NCBI GenBank assembly: GCA_947464515.1
Contig: CANHXF010000077.1
Location: forward strand, 1-7,522
Length of the DNA stretch: 7,522 nt
Direction: 5' to 3'
From: Flavobacteriales bacterium
GTDB lineage: Bacteria > Bacteroidota > Bacteroidia > NS11-12g > UBA955
The position numbers and the translations under genes were made by a program. The notes beneath the pieces are model-generated. The model saw only the letters and a program-made list of their open reading frames with translations, did no database searches and was not told the DNA's origin. Below are positions 1 to 7,280 of the stretch, piece by piece. How positions within the stretch are numbered: the first letter of the stretch is position 1; every line of letters begins with the position of its first letter.

Positions 1-45
1 TGGGCATTATTGCAAATAAAGTGGGGTTTACCGCTTTGATTTCGT

Positions 46-52
46 TATTTTG
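46..52 (+). promoter_or_regulatory. Possible -7 box for pepA, next to the ATG
   Basis: TATTTTG at 46-52 resembles the Bacteroidota -7 element TAnnTTTG but is one base short. It ends four bases before the preferred ATG at 57. No TTG lies at the expected distance upstream (about 19-20 bases), so this is a weak call. If real, transcription would start almost at the start codon. No Shine-Dalgarno sequence is seen there. Confidence 0.28.
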
Positions 53-56
53 CAGC

Positions 57-1436
57 ATGAAGGCAGAAATCTTTTTAGCCAATGATGCTAAGTCATTTGC
101 AAGTACAAAATTACCAGCCAATATCGCCGAATTTTGGAATCAAAAACCCACTGAGACTTTCTTTCATTACTACGGCCCAGAGGGCTGTTTTATTGGGGTG
201 GTCAATAAGGGAAAGAGCAATGCGGCCGAATGGGAGGTTTTGAGAAAAGCGGCCTATAAGAGTTTTGCTTTACTGTCGAAGGATATCGAAAAAGTCGTAG
301 TGAAAAATGTCAACTGCGATGCAGCAAAAGGGTTGGCGTTTTTTGAAGGCTTATTGCTCTCTGATTATCAGTTTGATAAATATTTAAAGAAAAAATCTCG
401 CGAAGCTGCAATAGAATATGCCTTAAAGGGTAAGGGAGAGGATAGGCAGGATGAGATAAAGATTATTGTAGCTGCTGTAAATTCAGCGCGTGACCTAGTC
501 AACGAGCCAGTCAACGCACTGAACGCCCAAGGGTTGGCCGATGCATTTTTCAACATGGGTGAAGCGGCCGGTTTTAAAGTAGAAGTATTCGGCGAAGCAC
601 AAATAGAAAGCTTGAAAATGGGCGGTTTGTTGGCGGTAAACAAGGGAAGCCAGGAGCCACCAACGTTTTCGGTTTTAGAATACAAGCCCAAAAAAGCAGT
701 AAATAGCCAGCCTATCGTTTTGGTGGGTAAAGGCGTTGTTTTTGATACAGGTGGGTTGAGTTTGAAGCCAACCCCAAATTCCATGGATATGATGAAGTGC
801 GATATGGGCGGGGCCGCTGTTGTTGCTGGCGTTTTTGAAGCGGTAGCGAAATTGAAATGGCCTCTGTGGATTATTGGTTTGGTTCCTTCTACCGATAATC
901 GTCCGGGTGAAAATGCAACCTGTCCGGGTGATGTGATAACCATGTTCGACGGAACAACCGTTGAAGTCCTCAACACCGATGCTGAAGGTCGCTTGATTCT
1001 GGGCGATGCGTTGTCGTTCGCCAAGAAGTTCGATCCCCAATTGGTGATTGATTATGCAACGCTCACGGGTGCGGCGGCACGAGCTTTTGGCACTTATGGT
1101 TCGGCATTGATGGCGCAGGCCCCCGATTCAGTTGTTAAGTCGTTGAAAAAAGCTGGCGATGTAGTGTTTGAGAGGGTGGCGGAAATGCCATTGTGGGAAG
1201 AGTATTATGAGGAGATAAAAGGGGGTATTGCGGATATTAAAAATTTAGGAAAAGGCGAGGGTGGCGCTCAAAGTGCAGCGATGTTCTTAAGGCATTTTAC
1301 TCAGTATCCATGGGTTCACATCGATATCGCGGGAACGGCATTTTCAACTTCTCCAAGTCATTATATCCCAAAAGGTGGCACAGGTGTTGGCGTTCGCTTA
1401 ACTTTGGAGTTTCTTAGACAGCAGATCAATGGATAA
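57..1436 (+). CDS. pepA: Leucyl aminopeptidase, peptidase family M17
   Basis: Cytosolic dinuclear-metal aminopeptidase that removes N-terminal residues from peptides; family members form hexamers. The 459-residue product has a variable N-terminal domain (about 1-140) and a conserved catalytic domain (about 145-455). Numbered from the ATG at 57, the family metal ligands are all visible: K225 and D230 in VGKGVVFDTGG, D249 in MKCDMGG, and D308 and E310 in NTDAEGR. Catalytic K237 (SLKP) and bicarbonate-binding R312 are also present, so the enzyme looks active. Spacing matches E. coli PepA except for one extra residue between K237 and D249; the N-terminal domain is shorter than in the 503-residue E. 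coli protein. An in-frame GTG at 21 would add 12 residues and the frame is open to the window edge, but I prefer the ATG because family proteins often begin close to such a sequence and a TATTTTG promoter-like box lies just before it. The 3' end overlaps pdxA by 8 bp. Confidence 0.93.
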   Translation: MKAEIFLANDAKSFASTKLPANIAEFWNQKPTETFFHYYGPEGCFIGVVNKGKSNAAEWEVLRKAAYKSFALLSKDIEKVVVKNVNCDAAKGLAFFEGLLLSDYQFDKYLKKKSREAAIEYALKGKGEDRQDEIKIIVAAVNSARDLVNEPVNALNAQGLADAFFNMGEAAGFKVEVFGEAQIESLKMGGLLAVNKGSQEPPTFSVLEYKPKKAVNSQPIVLVGKGVVFDTGGLSLKPTPNSMDMMKCDMGGAAVVAGVFEAVAKLKWPLWIIGLVPSTDNRPGENATCPGDVITMFDGTTVEVLNTDAEGRLILGDALSFAKKFDPQLVIDYATLTGAAARAFGTYGSALMAQAPDSVVKSLKKAGDVVFERVAEMPLWEEYYEEIKGGIADIKNLGKGEGGAQSAAMFLRHFTQYPWVHIDIAGTAFSTSPSHYIPKGGTGVGVRLTLEFLRQQING

Positions 1437-2493
1437 TTTTAAACCCGTAATTGGAATAACCCAAGGAGATCCCTCAGGTGTTGGGATGGAGCTCATCATA
1501 AAGGTTTTTTCCGATGAAAATATTTTCAAATATTGCACACCTGTACTATACGCAAACCCCAAAACCTTCGTGGCTTGGAAAAAGCATATGGAATTGCAGG
1601 AGCCTATGTATACCTTGATTTCAACGGCGGCCGAGGCAAAACCCGGGAAATTGAATTTGGTTGTTAGTAGCGATGCCGTTTTTGAATTAACCATTGGTAA
1701 ATCTTCGGATGCTTCTGGTTTGGAAGCTTTGAAATCTTTAGATAAAGCCATTTCGGATGTCAATCATTTACAGGCTTTGGTTACCGCACCCATAGATAAA
1801 TCTACTGTTGCTCCCCATTCGGCAGATTTTACAGGTCATACCGGCTATTTGGCGGAAGCCTTCGGAAAAACCAATTATGCCATGATTTTAGCTAGCGAGG
1901 ATCTACGCGTTGCTTTGGTAACCGAACATATTGCAATTACCGAAGTGGGTAAACATCTAACCCAGGATAAAATCGAACAGAAAATTGAAGTTGTATACGA
2001 ATCACTAAGAAACGATTTTAATGTACTGAAGCCGCGCATTGCTGTTTTGGGGTTGAATCCTCACGCGGGCGATAATGGCTTGTTGGGCAAAGAGGAGGCG
2101 ACGTTGATTGTGCCTGCGATTCAGACGCATTTCAAGCGCGGAAAACTCGTTTATGGCCCTTATTCTGCCGATAGCTTTTTTGGCGGTGGGAATTACAAGA
2201 ATTTCGATGCAGTGATTGCGATGTATCATGATCAAGGATTAATTCCTTTCAAGACATTGGCATTTATGGATGGTGTTAACGTAACTGCGGGATTACCCAT
2301 CGTTCGTACTAGCCCAGACCACGGAACGGCCTATGATATCGCTGGAACTGGAGTTGCCGATACCTCAAGTTTTAGAGCCGCGGTATACGATGCAATTCAC
2401 TTGGTGAGAAATAGGAATCAATTCGCTGAGGATTTTGCCAATCCATTGGACTATGCAGATATGCGCCGGGAACGATTCCGGATTGATTTTTAA
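1429..2493 (+). CDS. pdxA: 4-hydroxythreonine-4-phosphate dehydrogenase
   Basis: NAD-dependent cytosolic enzyme of the DXP-dependent pyridoxal 5'-phosphate pathway. It oxidises 4-phosphohydroxy-L-threonine; the product decarboxylates to 3-amino-2-oxopropyl phosphate, the substrate of PdxJ. The 354-residue product is somewhat longer than E. coli PdxA (329). The N-terminal GITQGDPSGVG motif (residues 9-19) is typical. The three metal-binding histidines known from E. coli (166, 211, 266) correspond to H167 (TEHIAI), H212 (LNPHAG) and H267 (MYHDQG). Substrate-binding H137-T138 (TGHTG), K275, N284 and R293 are also in place, so it should be active. The ATG at 1429 lies inside the end of pepA (8-bp overlap) and has no Shine-Dalgarno sequence, which suggests translational coupling. 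No other B6 gene is in the window. Downstream lies a short convergent gap. Confidence 0.96.
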   Translation: MDNFKPVIGITQGDPSGVGMELIIKVFSDENIFKYCTPVLYANPKTFVAWKKHMELQEPMYTLISTAAEAKPGKLNLVVSSDAVFELTIGKSSDASGLEALKSLDKAISDVNHLQALVTAPIDKSTVAPHSADFTGHTGYLAEAFGKTNYAMILASEDLRVALVTEHIAITEVGKHLTQDKIEQKIEVVYESLRNDFNVLKPRIAVLGLNPHAGDNGLLGKEEATLIVPAIQTHFKRGKLVYGPYSADSFFGGGNYKNFDAVIAMYHDQGLIPFKTLAFMDGVNVTAGLPIVRTSPDHGTAYDIAGTGVADTSSFRAAVYDAIHLVRNRNQFAEDFANPLDYADMRRERFRIDF

Positions 2494-2599
2494 ATTAACG
2501 AATAATTCTAATTGCTTTGGGGAGTTAATCCCGCTGGAGTTTCATGAAGGACCTGGAAGCGATAGAGTATTTTGCTGAAACCAGAAAGTTGTTGCTCTA
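2494..2599. other. Convergent intergenic gap, no clear terminator
   Basis: This 106-bp stretch separates the convergent ends of pdxA and the hydrolase gene. I see only a 4-bp stem (GGGA/TCCC near 2520-2532) without a T-tract, and a 4-bp CTGG/CCAG pair with a 24-base loop; neither looks like an intrinsic terminator. No gene or RNA signature is visible. Termination here may be Rho-dependent, or antisense read-through may occur. Confidence 0.5.
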
Positions 2600-4288
2600 C
2601 TATCGAAGTTGATTTCGTTGCGTGAGCCAGTTGCCCACGACCGACATAACCTCCATGGCAGTGGTTTCGTCTAAATTGAAATATTCTGAGACATCGCAAG
2701 TGTTACAATGTTGCAGTAAATGATTTAATCCTGGGAATTCTCGGTAAGTAATACCTACGCCAGTTTGGTTCATTTTGTCTACCAATTTTGCTGTGCCAAT
2801 GGCATCGATTTGCTGATCTTTTGATCCCTGAACCATCAGAATATCACAATTTTTTAGCTCAGTGAATTCTATTTCGGGATCCGATTGAAGGAAATAGCTG
2901 GTCCAAGGATTTGTTGCTAAGCCAATATAGGTTTGGGCAAGGTAGTTGAGAGCTGATTTTGCGCCTGTCGCTTTGGCTGCTCCATTGGATAGATTTATCT
3001 GGTATTTATAGGCGCGTTGCAGATTTTTGTCGCTTTTGTTTTTTGCAATGTATGCCTTTAGTAGTGTTTCGTATTCTGATGTGCTGGCTTCGCTTCGTTG
3101 CGGTGTGTTTTTATTGCTAGAATTATCATTCTTTGACTGAACAGAACCAGTAGAATTGTCTGAAATAGTATGATCTCCTGTGGTTTGATTTGATTTCACC
3201 ATGAATGCCAACTGAATCATTTCGCGATGCAAGTCACTCAATCCCGAAATTAAACCACTATCTAACTTCAACGCTTTCCAGTTGATTTGATTTTGAAAAA
3301 CAGATGTCTCCACACCGCTGGATGTCATTCCGGCTAGAGAAATAACCCCTGATATGTCGGTTTGTGCGTTTGCTAGTTTTACCGCCACATTTGCGCCTTC
3401 GCTATGACCCATTACGAAAATTCGCATGGTGTCAACCATTGGCTGGGTATAAAGAAAGCGAATGGCGGCTTGTGCGTCACTCACATAGGAAGCGGTGGTG
3501 GTGGATTCTAGAAACTTGGGGTCACCGTTGGAACTTCCCACACCCCGATCATCCACGCGAAGCACTACAAAGCCCAATTTTGTCAAGAAATCGGCCCAAA
3601 CAGCAAAGGGTTTGTGGTCGCCGAGGGTTTCATCGCGGTCCTGCGGACCGCTACCCGACAATAACAAAACAGCAGGTAATTTGAATGTAGGATCCGCGGG
3701 ATTGGGCGTTTTTCGCGCCAAATGATAAATGCTCTGCGCAATCGCATCGATTTTTACCGAATTTGTATCTGGGTAGGTCAATGTCCCGCCGAATTTCAAT
3801 TTCCCGCTGGGATGACTAAAATTGACCGATTTTGATGTGTAGGGGTAGGGTGGTTTCGGTGTTTGGGGTTTTACGGAATTCAATGTCTCGCTGTAGCGCA
3901 ATGTCAATGGCAAAGATTTCCCGCCTTGGGTCCAATTCCCAACCAACAAGCCCTCTGCATTTCTTTTTCCTTGAAAAGAAGCCGGCAACGACAATCGCCA
4001 TGTGATTTCTTCGCCTTGGATCTCGGTTTCATCAATCTTAAAATTCTTTAAACGCTGCATCGGCACGTCCAATGTGGATCGGTATACAGTTGTATTTCCT
4101 TCAATTGTAGGCGGATTTACGTGAAAAATCAATGTGAGTTGCATACCTGCAACACTTAGATCTCCTTTCCAATAGCCTTCCCAAGGCTTTATATTTTGTG
4201 CGTTTGAAATACTGGGAAACATCAAACAGAAAAAAATCAAAATTGATTTAATGACCGGATGAGTTTTTGAAATGGTTAAGACATTCAT
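2600..4288 (-). CDS. Exported serine alpha/beta hydrolase with N-terminal beta-rich domain
   Basis: Serine hydrolase (esterase or peptidase-like; substrate unknown) of 562 residues. Residues 1-30 form a signal peptide (hydrophobic core about 15-28, likely cleavage at SNA|Q); there is no lipobox cysteine, so a periplasmic product is likely. Residues about 34-133 look like the beta-rich N-terminal domain common in this Bacteroidota family (start WEGYWKGDLSVAGMQL). The hydrolase fold follows from about 155: SGSGPQDRDE at 211-220 (oxyanion region), DDRGVGSSNGD at 246-256, nucleophile S296 in GHSEG (294-298), probable acid D491 (GSKDQQID) and catalytic H523 (PGLNHLLQ). The triad appears complete. 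Residues about 366-404 are a Ser/Asn/Thr/Gln-rich low-complexity stretch in the cap region, which makes the protein longer than I expect for the family. It lies 87 bp downstream of the DUF5686 gene on the same strand, with a promoter of its own. The family is clear; the substrate cannot be inferred. Confidence 0.88.
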   Translation of the reverse strand: MNVLTISKTHPVIKSILIFFCLMFPSISNAQNIKPWEGYWKGDLSVAGMQLTLIFHVNPPTIEGNTTVYRSTLDVPMQRLKNFKIDETEIQGEEITWRLSLPASFQGKRNAEGLLVGNWTQGGKSLPLTLRYSETLNSVKPQTPKPPYPYTSKSVNFSHPSGKLKFGGTLTYPDTNSVKIDAIAQSIYHLARKTPNPADPTFKLPAVLLLSGSGPQDRDETLGDHKPFAVWADFLTKLGFVVLRVDDRGVGSSNGDPKFLESTTTASYVSDAQAAIRFLYTQPMVDTMRIFVMGHSEGANVAVKLANAQTDISGVISLAGMTSSGVETSVFQNQINWKALKLDSGLISGLSDLHREMIQLAFMVKSNQTTGDHTISDNSTGSVQSKNDNSSNKNTPQRSEASTSEYETLLKAYIAKNKSDKNLQRAYKYQINLSNGAAKATGAKSALNYLAQTYIGLATNPWTSYFLQSDPEIEFTELKNCDILMVQGSKDQQIDAIGTAKLVDKMNQTGVGITYREFPGLNHLLQHCNTCDVSEYFNLDETTAMEVMSVVGNWLTQRNQLR

Positions 4289-4361
4289 TGTAAAATTCTG
4301 TATGGTTCAAGGTTGTGGAATAGAACTCAAATGATAAAATCTGCGTATTCTAAAATATTTA

Positions 4362-4392
4362 CAAAGATACGAAACTTAGAATCCCATTGAAA
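4362..4392 (-). promoter_or_regulatory. Putative Bacteroidota promoter for the hydrolase gene
   Basis: Read on the minus strand, TATCTTTG (4369 to 4362) matches the -7 consensus TAnnTTTG exactly. TTTC (4392 to 4389) sits 19 bases upstream as a one-mismatch -33 element (consensus TTTG). Predicted transcription start is near 4356, giving a leader of about 68 bases before the ATG at 4288. The -33 half lies inside the last codons of the upstream DUF5686 gene. No Shine-Dalgarno sequence is visible in the leader. Confidence 0.52.
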
Positions 4393-7039
4393 AGCTAGCC
4401 TTAATGCCTGCATTTCGGTGCGAGTTAGGTTCGAGGTACGTCATTCGCCAAATAAAGTCGATTCGGATGCACTTGAAAATATTTTCAACGCCCAAGCCCA
4501 TTTCCCAGTAGGGTTCCCGGCCAAATGTCTTGAACTGAGTGATTGGCACCGCATCGCCAGTGCCAAATTGGTCCCAAGTTTTTGGTATGAGATTTCTGTT
4601 TTCGTCTCTTAATGTCCCGTAAATGGCTTTGCTGGAAACAACCTCTCTGAGTTTAAAATGATTCAGCAATGGTATGCGGTTAAAAATGTATCCATTGAAA
4701 TGGTGTTCTATTCCAATTTGTAGGCTTCGGTCTGACACGAATTCAAAAATGCGCATTTGATTATATGCCCGGCTGCTGTACATGAAACTCTGGTTTCCCA
4801 CATAAACCGTTAGCAGGGGATAGGGGAGTTGGCCGAAAACCTTTGCATACTCAGCGTAGGCAATCGTTCTGCCCATTACACTCCACGATTTATCATATAG
4901 GTAGGTGGCTTGGAGTTTTGTGTAATTGTATTGAGAGCCCAGAAATCCTTTTAACCCTTGCTGAATATACACTTCTGCGCGCGGTCCATCGGCGTGAAAT
5001 GTCATCCTGTCCTGATCCGTTCTCACGAAATAACTGCGGGGTTCATAGATGAATCGAACAGAAACATAACCATTGGTTAGTTTGTTGGAGATGCTGTTGT
5101 TTGACGTATCCGGATAGCTAGGGTAGTACGCGAAACGATAATTTTTCACAAATGGGAATTCGTATTGAGAGCGCGACAATGAACCTGATATGCGGACGCC
5201 AGAGCGGATATCGGTACCCAAGCTGATCTTGCTTTGTTTCACCAGGGTGATGTTGTTGGAGCCAAATAGGTTAAAGGCGGTAAATAGGCTTGAACTATAT
5301 AAGTCGTTGTCGGTTAGTCCGATAAGCTCAGTATCAAAGCGATGCGAAAGCGTCAGCTTGGTCCAATTGCTTTTCTTCAAAAAGATGTCAACCGTTGTCC
5401 CATATTTGTATCGCTGGTCTTTGAATCCATAGGCTAGGAATCCGGTGGCGACCCAGTTTTTGGAAATCGCGGGTGTAGTTCGATAGCCAATTCGCAGTCG
5501 TGGGCCTTCGTATAAGTTCCAACTTGCCAATGTGTAATAGGGACCAAAATCCATCAAGCCAATGCGTTGATATCCGTCCACTAGGAAGTTGACCAAATCA
5601 ACGTAGGTCTTAACGCGGGGCAAATTGTTGAGGGTGTCTATTCTCGATGCGATTTTTGCTTCTTCTTGCGATTGTTGAATGTGCGCATGGGCTGTCCAAA
5701 AGGTATCGGTTTTACTATTTGCATCGGGCAACATGACCAATCGGTTTTCAAAAAACTTCTTGGGGAATTCCATGTTGTACTTCATGTTTTTGCATGTCAG
5801 CACATTTGTTGCAACCATTCCCGCAGCCTGCTCTGAAAGTTCTCCAATATCAAGCATCACCCTCGCTTTGGTGCAGAAATAGGCAGTAGTGTAACCCTTT
5901 GAATTGTTAACTCTTCTATTGTCGGTGGTATCGATGATGGGCACAATAAAATCCTCAATTTTTGTGGCTTCGTATTCTTGGGAAAATTTGAGTTTTTCTA
6001 CATAATTCAAGTTTGCCGTTCCTGTGATTTCAACGCTTAATCGAACAATGGCGCCCGAGGTGTCTTCAATCCACATAAAGCCAGAAAAAGCCAAATCTCT
6101 GGGGTTTTTGGGAGTGACTTTGATTTGGAATAAACGCCTTGGGCCTAGCTTGTCGACGTTTACAAGTTTGTAGTCGTAAACCAATTCCGCGCCCGGACTT
6201 ATCGGAGTTGGTATGCCTTTGTCTAAGACAACCATGCTCTCATCGTAGATGTTGTAACCGGTAAAGGTGTTGCCCATCATTTGGCCGATGAAGGATCCAT
6301 CGGTGACACCAATTCCTCGAATTCGAGAAGCTTTTACCACTTCTTTGGTAAAACGTGGGTTGCGTTGAAAGCTGAAATCGCTTAAGACCTCTGAGAATAG
6401 AACTGGCAGAATACTCTTGTTCGAATCACCGGTGAGATAGCTTATTGTATCAAAATAACCACCAACGTCTTTGGCAAGTTTGGTTTTTTGCAGATTTTTA
6501 GAAATGTTGTTTATTGCAACTGTGGTTTTTGAAAAGACTTCGCATTGGTAGGATGGGATTTTTGAGGGGCTGTTTTTTGTCCGATTTTTTTGTGCTAAAT
6601 CGACCCATTTCATTGCTGGGTTGATGCCTAATTTTATGGTTACACCTTCGGTTTTTTCAAAAGTGCGCTGCAGGTAAATATGCATTGGCGCATGTGTCAC
6701 CGTGTCGATCACAAATTGATACGTAGCAAAGCCCAAATAAACAATCTCTACAGTATCTGAAGGCCAGGGGCCGTAGCCTAAGTCGAATTCACCTTCAAAA
6801 TTTGTCCCAACACCAAACTCTGTGTTTTTGTAGAACAAATTGGCGTAAGCCATGGGTTCGTGGGTTTCTCCGTCCCACAGCATACCATAAATGTGGCTGA
6901 CCCTTTTTGAGTTAGGAGATGATTGTGCTTGTGTTTGATTGGCGTGGCCAAAGAATGAGATGAGGACAATGCACCAAAAAATATGAAGCAAACGAGGTGA
7001 AAATAAAAATGCTCTGCAGGGTCTCGAATGCGTTGACAT
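4376..7039 (-). CDS. DUF5686 / carboxypeptidase-regulatory-like outer-membrane protein
   Basis: Large Bacteroidota outer-membrane protein of 887 residues; molecular function unknown. From the ATG at 7039, residues about 1-38 are a signal peptide (Arg-containing start, hydrophobic core about 17-31, likely cleavage at TQA|Q). Residues about 48-125 look like a carboxypeptidase regulatory-like beta-sandwich: an IYG..WDGETHEPMAYANL start, then GVGTNFEGEFDL, then VEIVYLGF, as in the N-termini of many SusC/TonB-linked proteins. The remainder fits DUF5686. From about residue 500 the sequence alternates like beta-strands rich in aromatics, and it ends in Gly-Phe; a terminal aromatic is the usual signal for barrel insertion by the BAM complex. 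No TonB box or plug domain is seen, so it is not a normal TonB receptor. A TTG at 7048 could add three residues, but the ATG fits better. A perfect -7 box lies just upstream. Family call is firm from motif memory, not from a search. Confidence 0.87.
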   Translation of the reverse strand: MSTHSRPCRAFLFSPRLLHIFWCIVLISFFGHANQTQAQSSPNSKRVSHIYGMLWDGETHEPMAYANLFYKNTEFGVGTNFEGEFDLGYGPWPSDTVEIVYLGFATYQFVIDTVTHAPMHIYLQRTFEKTEGVTIKLGINPAMKWVDLAQKNRTKNSPSKIPSYQCEVFSKTTVAINNISKNLQKTKLAKDVGGYFDTISYLTGDSNKSILPVLFSEVLSDFSFQRNPRFTKEVVKASRIRGIGVTDGSFIGQMMGNTFTGYNIYDESMVVLDKGIPTPISPGAELVYDYKLVNVDKLGPRRLFQIKVTPKNPRDLAFSGFMWIEDTSGAIVRLSVEITGTANLNYVEKLKFSQEYEATKIEDFIVPIIDTTDNRRVNNSKGYTTAYFCTKARVMLDIGELSEQAAGMVATNVLTCKNMKYNMEFPKKFFENRLVMLPDANSKTDTFWTAHAHIQQSQEEAKIASRIDTLNNLPRVKTYVDLVNFLVDGYQRIGLMDFGPYYTLASWNLYEGPRLRIGYRTTPAISKNWVATGFLAYGFKDQRYKYGTTVDIFLKKSNWTKLTLSHRFDTELIGLTDNDLYSSSLFTAFNLFGSNNITLVKQSKISLGTDIRSGVRISGSLSRSQYEFPFVKNYRFAYYPSYPDTSNNSISNKLTNGYVSVRFIYEPRSYFVRTDQDRMTFHADGPRAEVYIQQGLKGFLGSQYNYTKLQATYLYDKSWSVMGRTIAYAEYAKVFGQLPYPLLTVYVGNQSFMYSSRAYNQMRIFEFVSDRSLQIGIEHHFNGYIFNRIPLLNHFKLREVVSSKAIYGTLRDENRNLIPKTWDQFGTGDAVPITQFKTFGREPYWEMGLGVENIFKCIRIDFIWRMTYLEPNSHRNAGIKASFSMGF

Positions 7040-7045
7040 AAATAG

Positions 7046-7053
7046 CAAAATTA
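7046..7053 (-). promoter_or_regulatory. -7 promoter box immediately upstream of the DUF5686 gene
   Basis: On the minus strand TAATTTTG (7053 to 7046) matches TAnnTTTG exactly. Six bases separate it from the ATG at 7039, so transcription would begin at or within a few bases of the start codon, giving a leaderless or nearly leaderless mRNA. No convincing TTG -33 element is found 17-23 bases upstream, which lowers confidence. The terminator hairpin at 7108-7136 lies upstream and would insulate this promoter from tRNA transcription. Confidence 0.45.
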
Positions 7054-7107
7054 GGGTATAAAAGGGAATTAATTATTTGGATTTACGCCCATTGATTTTG
7101 AGAAAAT

Positions 7108-7136
7108 AAAAAGCCCCTGAAAATCAGGGGCTTTTT
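7108..7136 (-). terminator. Intrinsic terminator of the tRNA-Met gene
   Basis: A perfect 13-bp inverted repeat: arm 7108-7120 (aaaaagcccctga) pairs with 7124-7136 across a three-base loop. Read on the minus strand, the GC-rich stem is followed by TTTTTATTTTC, a good U-tract. It begins seven bases after the tRNA 3' end, so it most likely ends tRNA transcription. The hairpin also has five T on the plus strand, so it could act in both directions, but no plus-strand gene ends nearby. Confidence 0.88.
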
Positions 7137-7143
7137 GAAGGAG

Positions 7144-7217
7144 TAGCGAAAGGGGGACTTGAACCCCCGACCTCAGGGTTATGAATCCTGCGCTCTAACC
7201 ACCTGAGCTACCTCGCC
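7144..7217 (-). tRNA. tRNA-Met (anticodon CAU), probably elongator
   Basis: The 74-base minus-strand sequence folds as a full cloverleaf: acceptor GGCGAGG with TTTCGCT, D stem GCTC/GAGC with loop AGGTGGTTA, anticodon loop TTCATAA (CAU at 7183 to 7181), five-base variable loop AGGTC, T stem GGGGG/CCCCC with loop TTCAAGT, and discriminator A. CCA is not encoded, so it must be added by the nucleotidyltransferase. CAU could also mean initiator tRNA or the lysidine-modified tRNA-Ile2. The initiator is unlikely because the 1-72 position is G-U rather than the C-A mismatch, and the three G-C pairs next to the anticodon loop are not intact: the last anticodon-stem pair is A-C. Ile2 is not excluded by eye. 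The gene has its own promoter and terminator. Confidence 0.95.
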
Positions 7218-7227
7218 ATTGGGGGTG

Positions 7228-7258
7228 CAAAAATAGTGAGTTGCAGTGAAATTTGCAA
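7228..7258 (-). promoter_or_regulatory. Promoter of the tRNA-Met gene
   Basis: On the minus strand TATTTTTG (7235 to 7228) matches TAnnTTTG exactly, and TTG (7258 to 7256) lies 20 bases upstream, which fits the Bacteroidota TTTG-N19-TAnnTTTG arrangement. The predicted start is near 7222, about five bases before the mature tRNA 5' end at 7217. This is the best-formed promoter in the window. It lies in the gap between the glycosyltransferase stop and the tRNA. Confidence 0.68.
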
Positions 7259-7280
7259 TGGACTTTTAAAAATGTATCAA

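Noticed and set aside
1..39. End of an upstream plus-strand gene (frame 1, stop TGA at 37-39)
   Set aside because: Only twelve codons are visible and they match no family I recognise; any random frame could look like this.
21..56. GTG start at 21 giving a 471-residue aminopeptidase
   Set aside because: The 12 extra residues do not resemble the family N-terminus, GTG is a rare start in this phylum, and the frame is open further upstream so the GTG is not special. Kept as an alternative in the entry.
368..1024. Long minus-strand open frame (218 codons) opposite pepA
   Set aside because: It lies fully antisense to a well-conserved enzyme, has no recognisable domain, and fits the codon-shadow pattern of a GC-balanced gene.
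2508..2699. Minus-strand 63-codon frame overlapping the hydrolase 3' end
   Set aside because: It reads the hydrolase C-terminal codons in another frame, while the hydrolase frame itself is conserved to its stop; no frameshift is needed to explain the family C-terminus.
7241..7258. Small inverted repeat TTGCA...TGCAA between the tRNA promoter boxes, considered as an operator
   Set aside because: Only 5 bp arms with an 8-base loop; one arm is part of the -33 element, and such a repeat is expected by chance.
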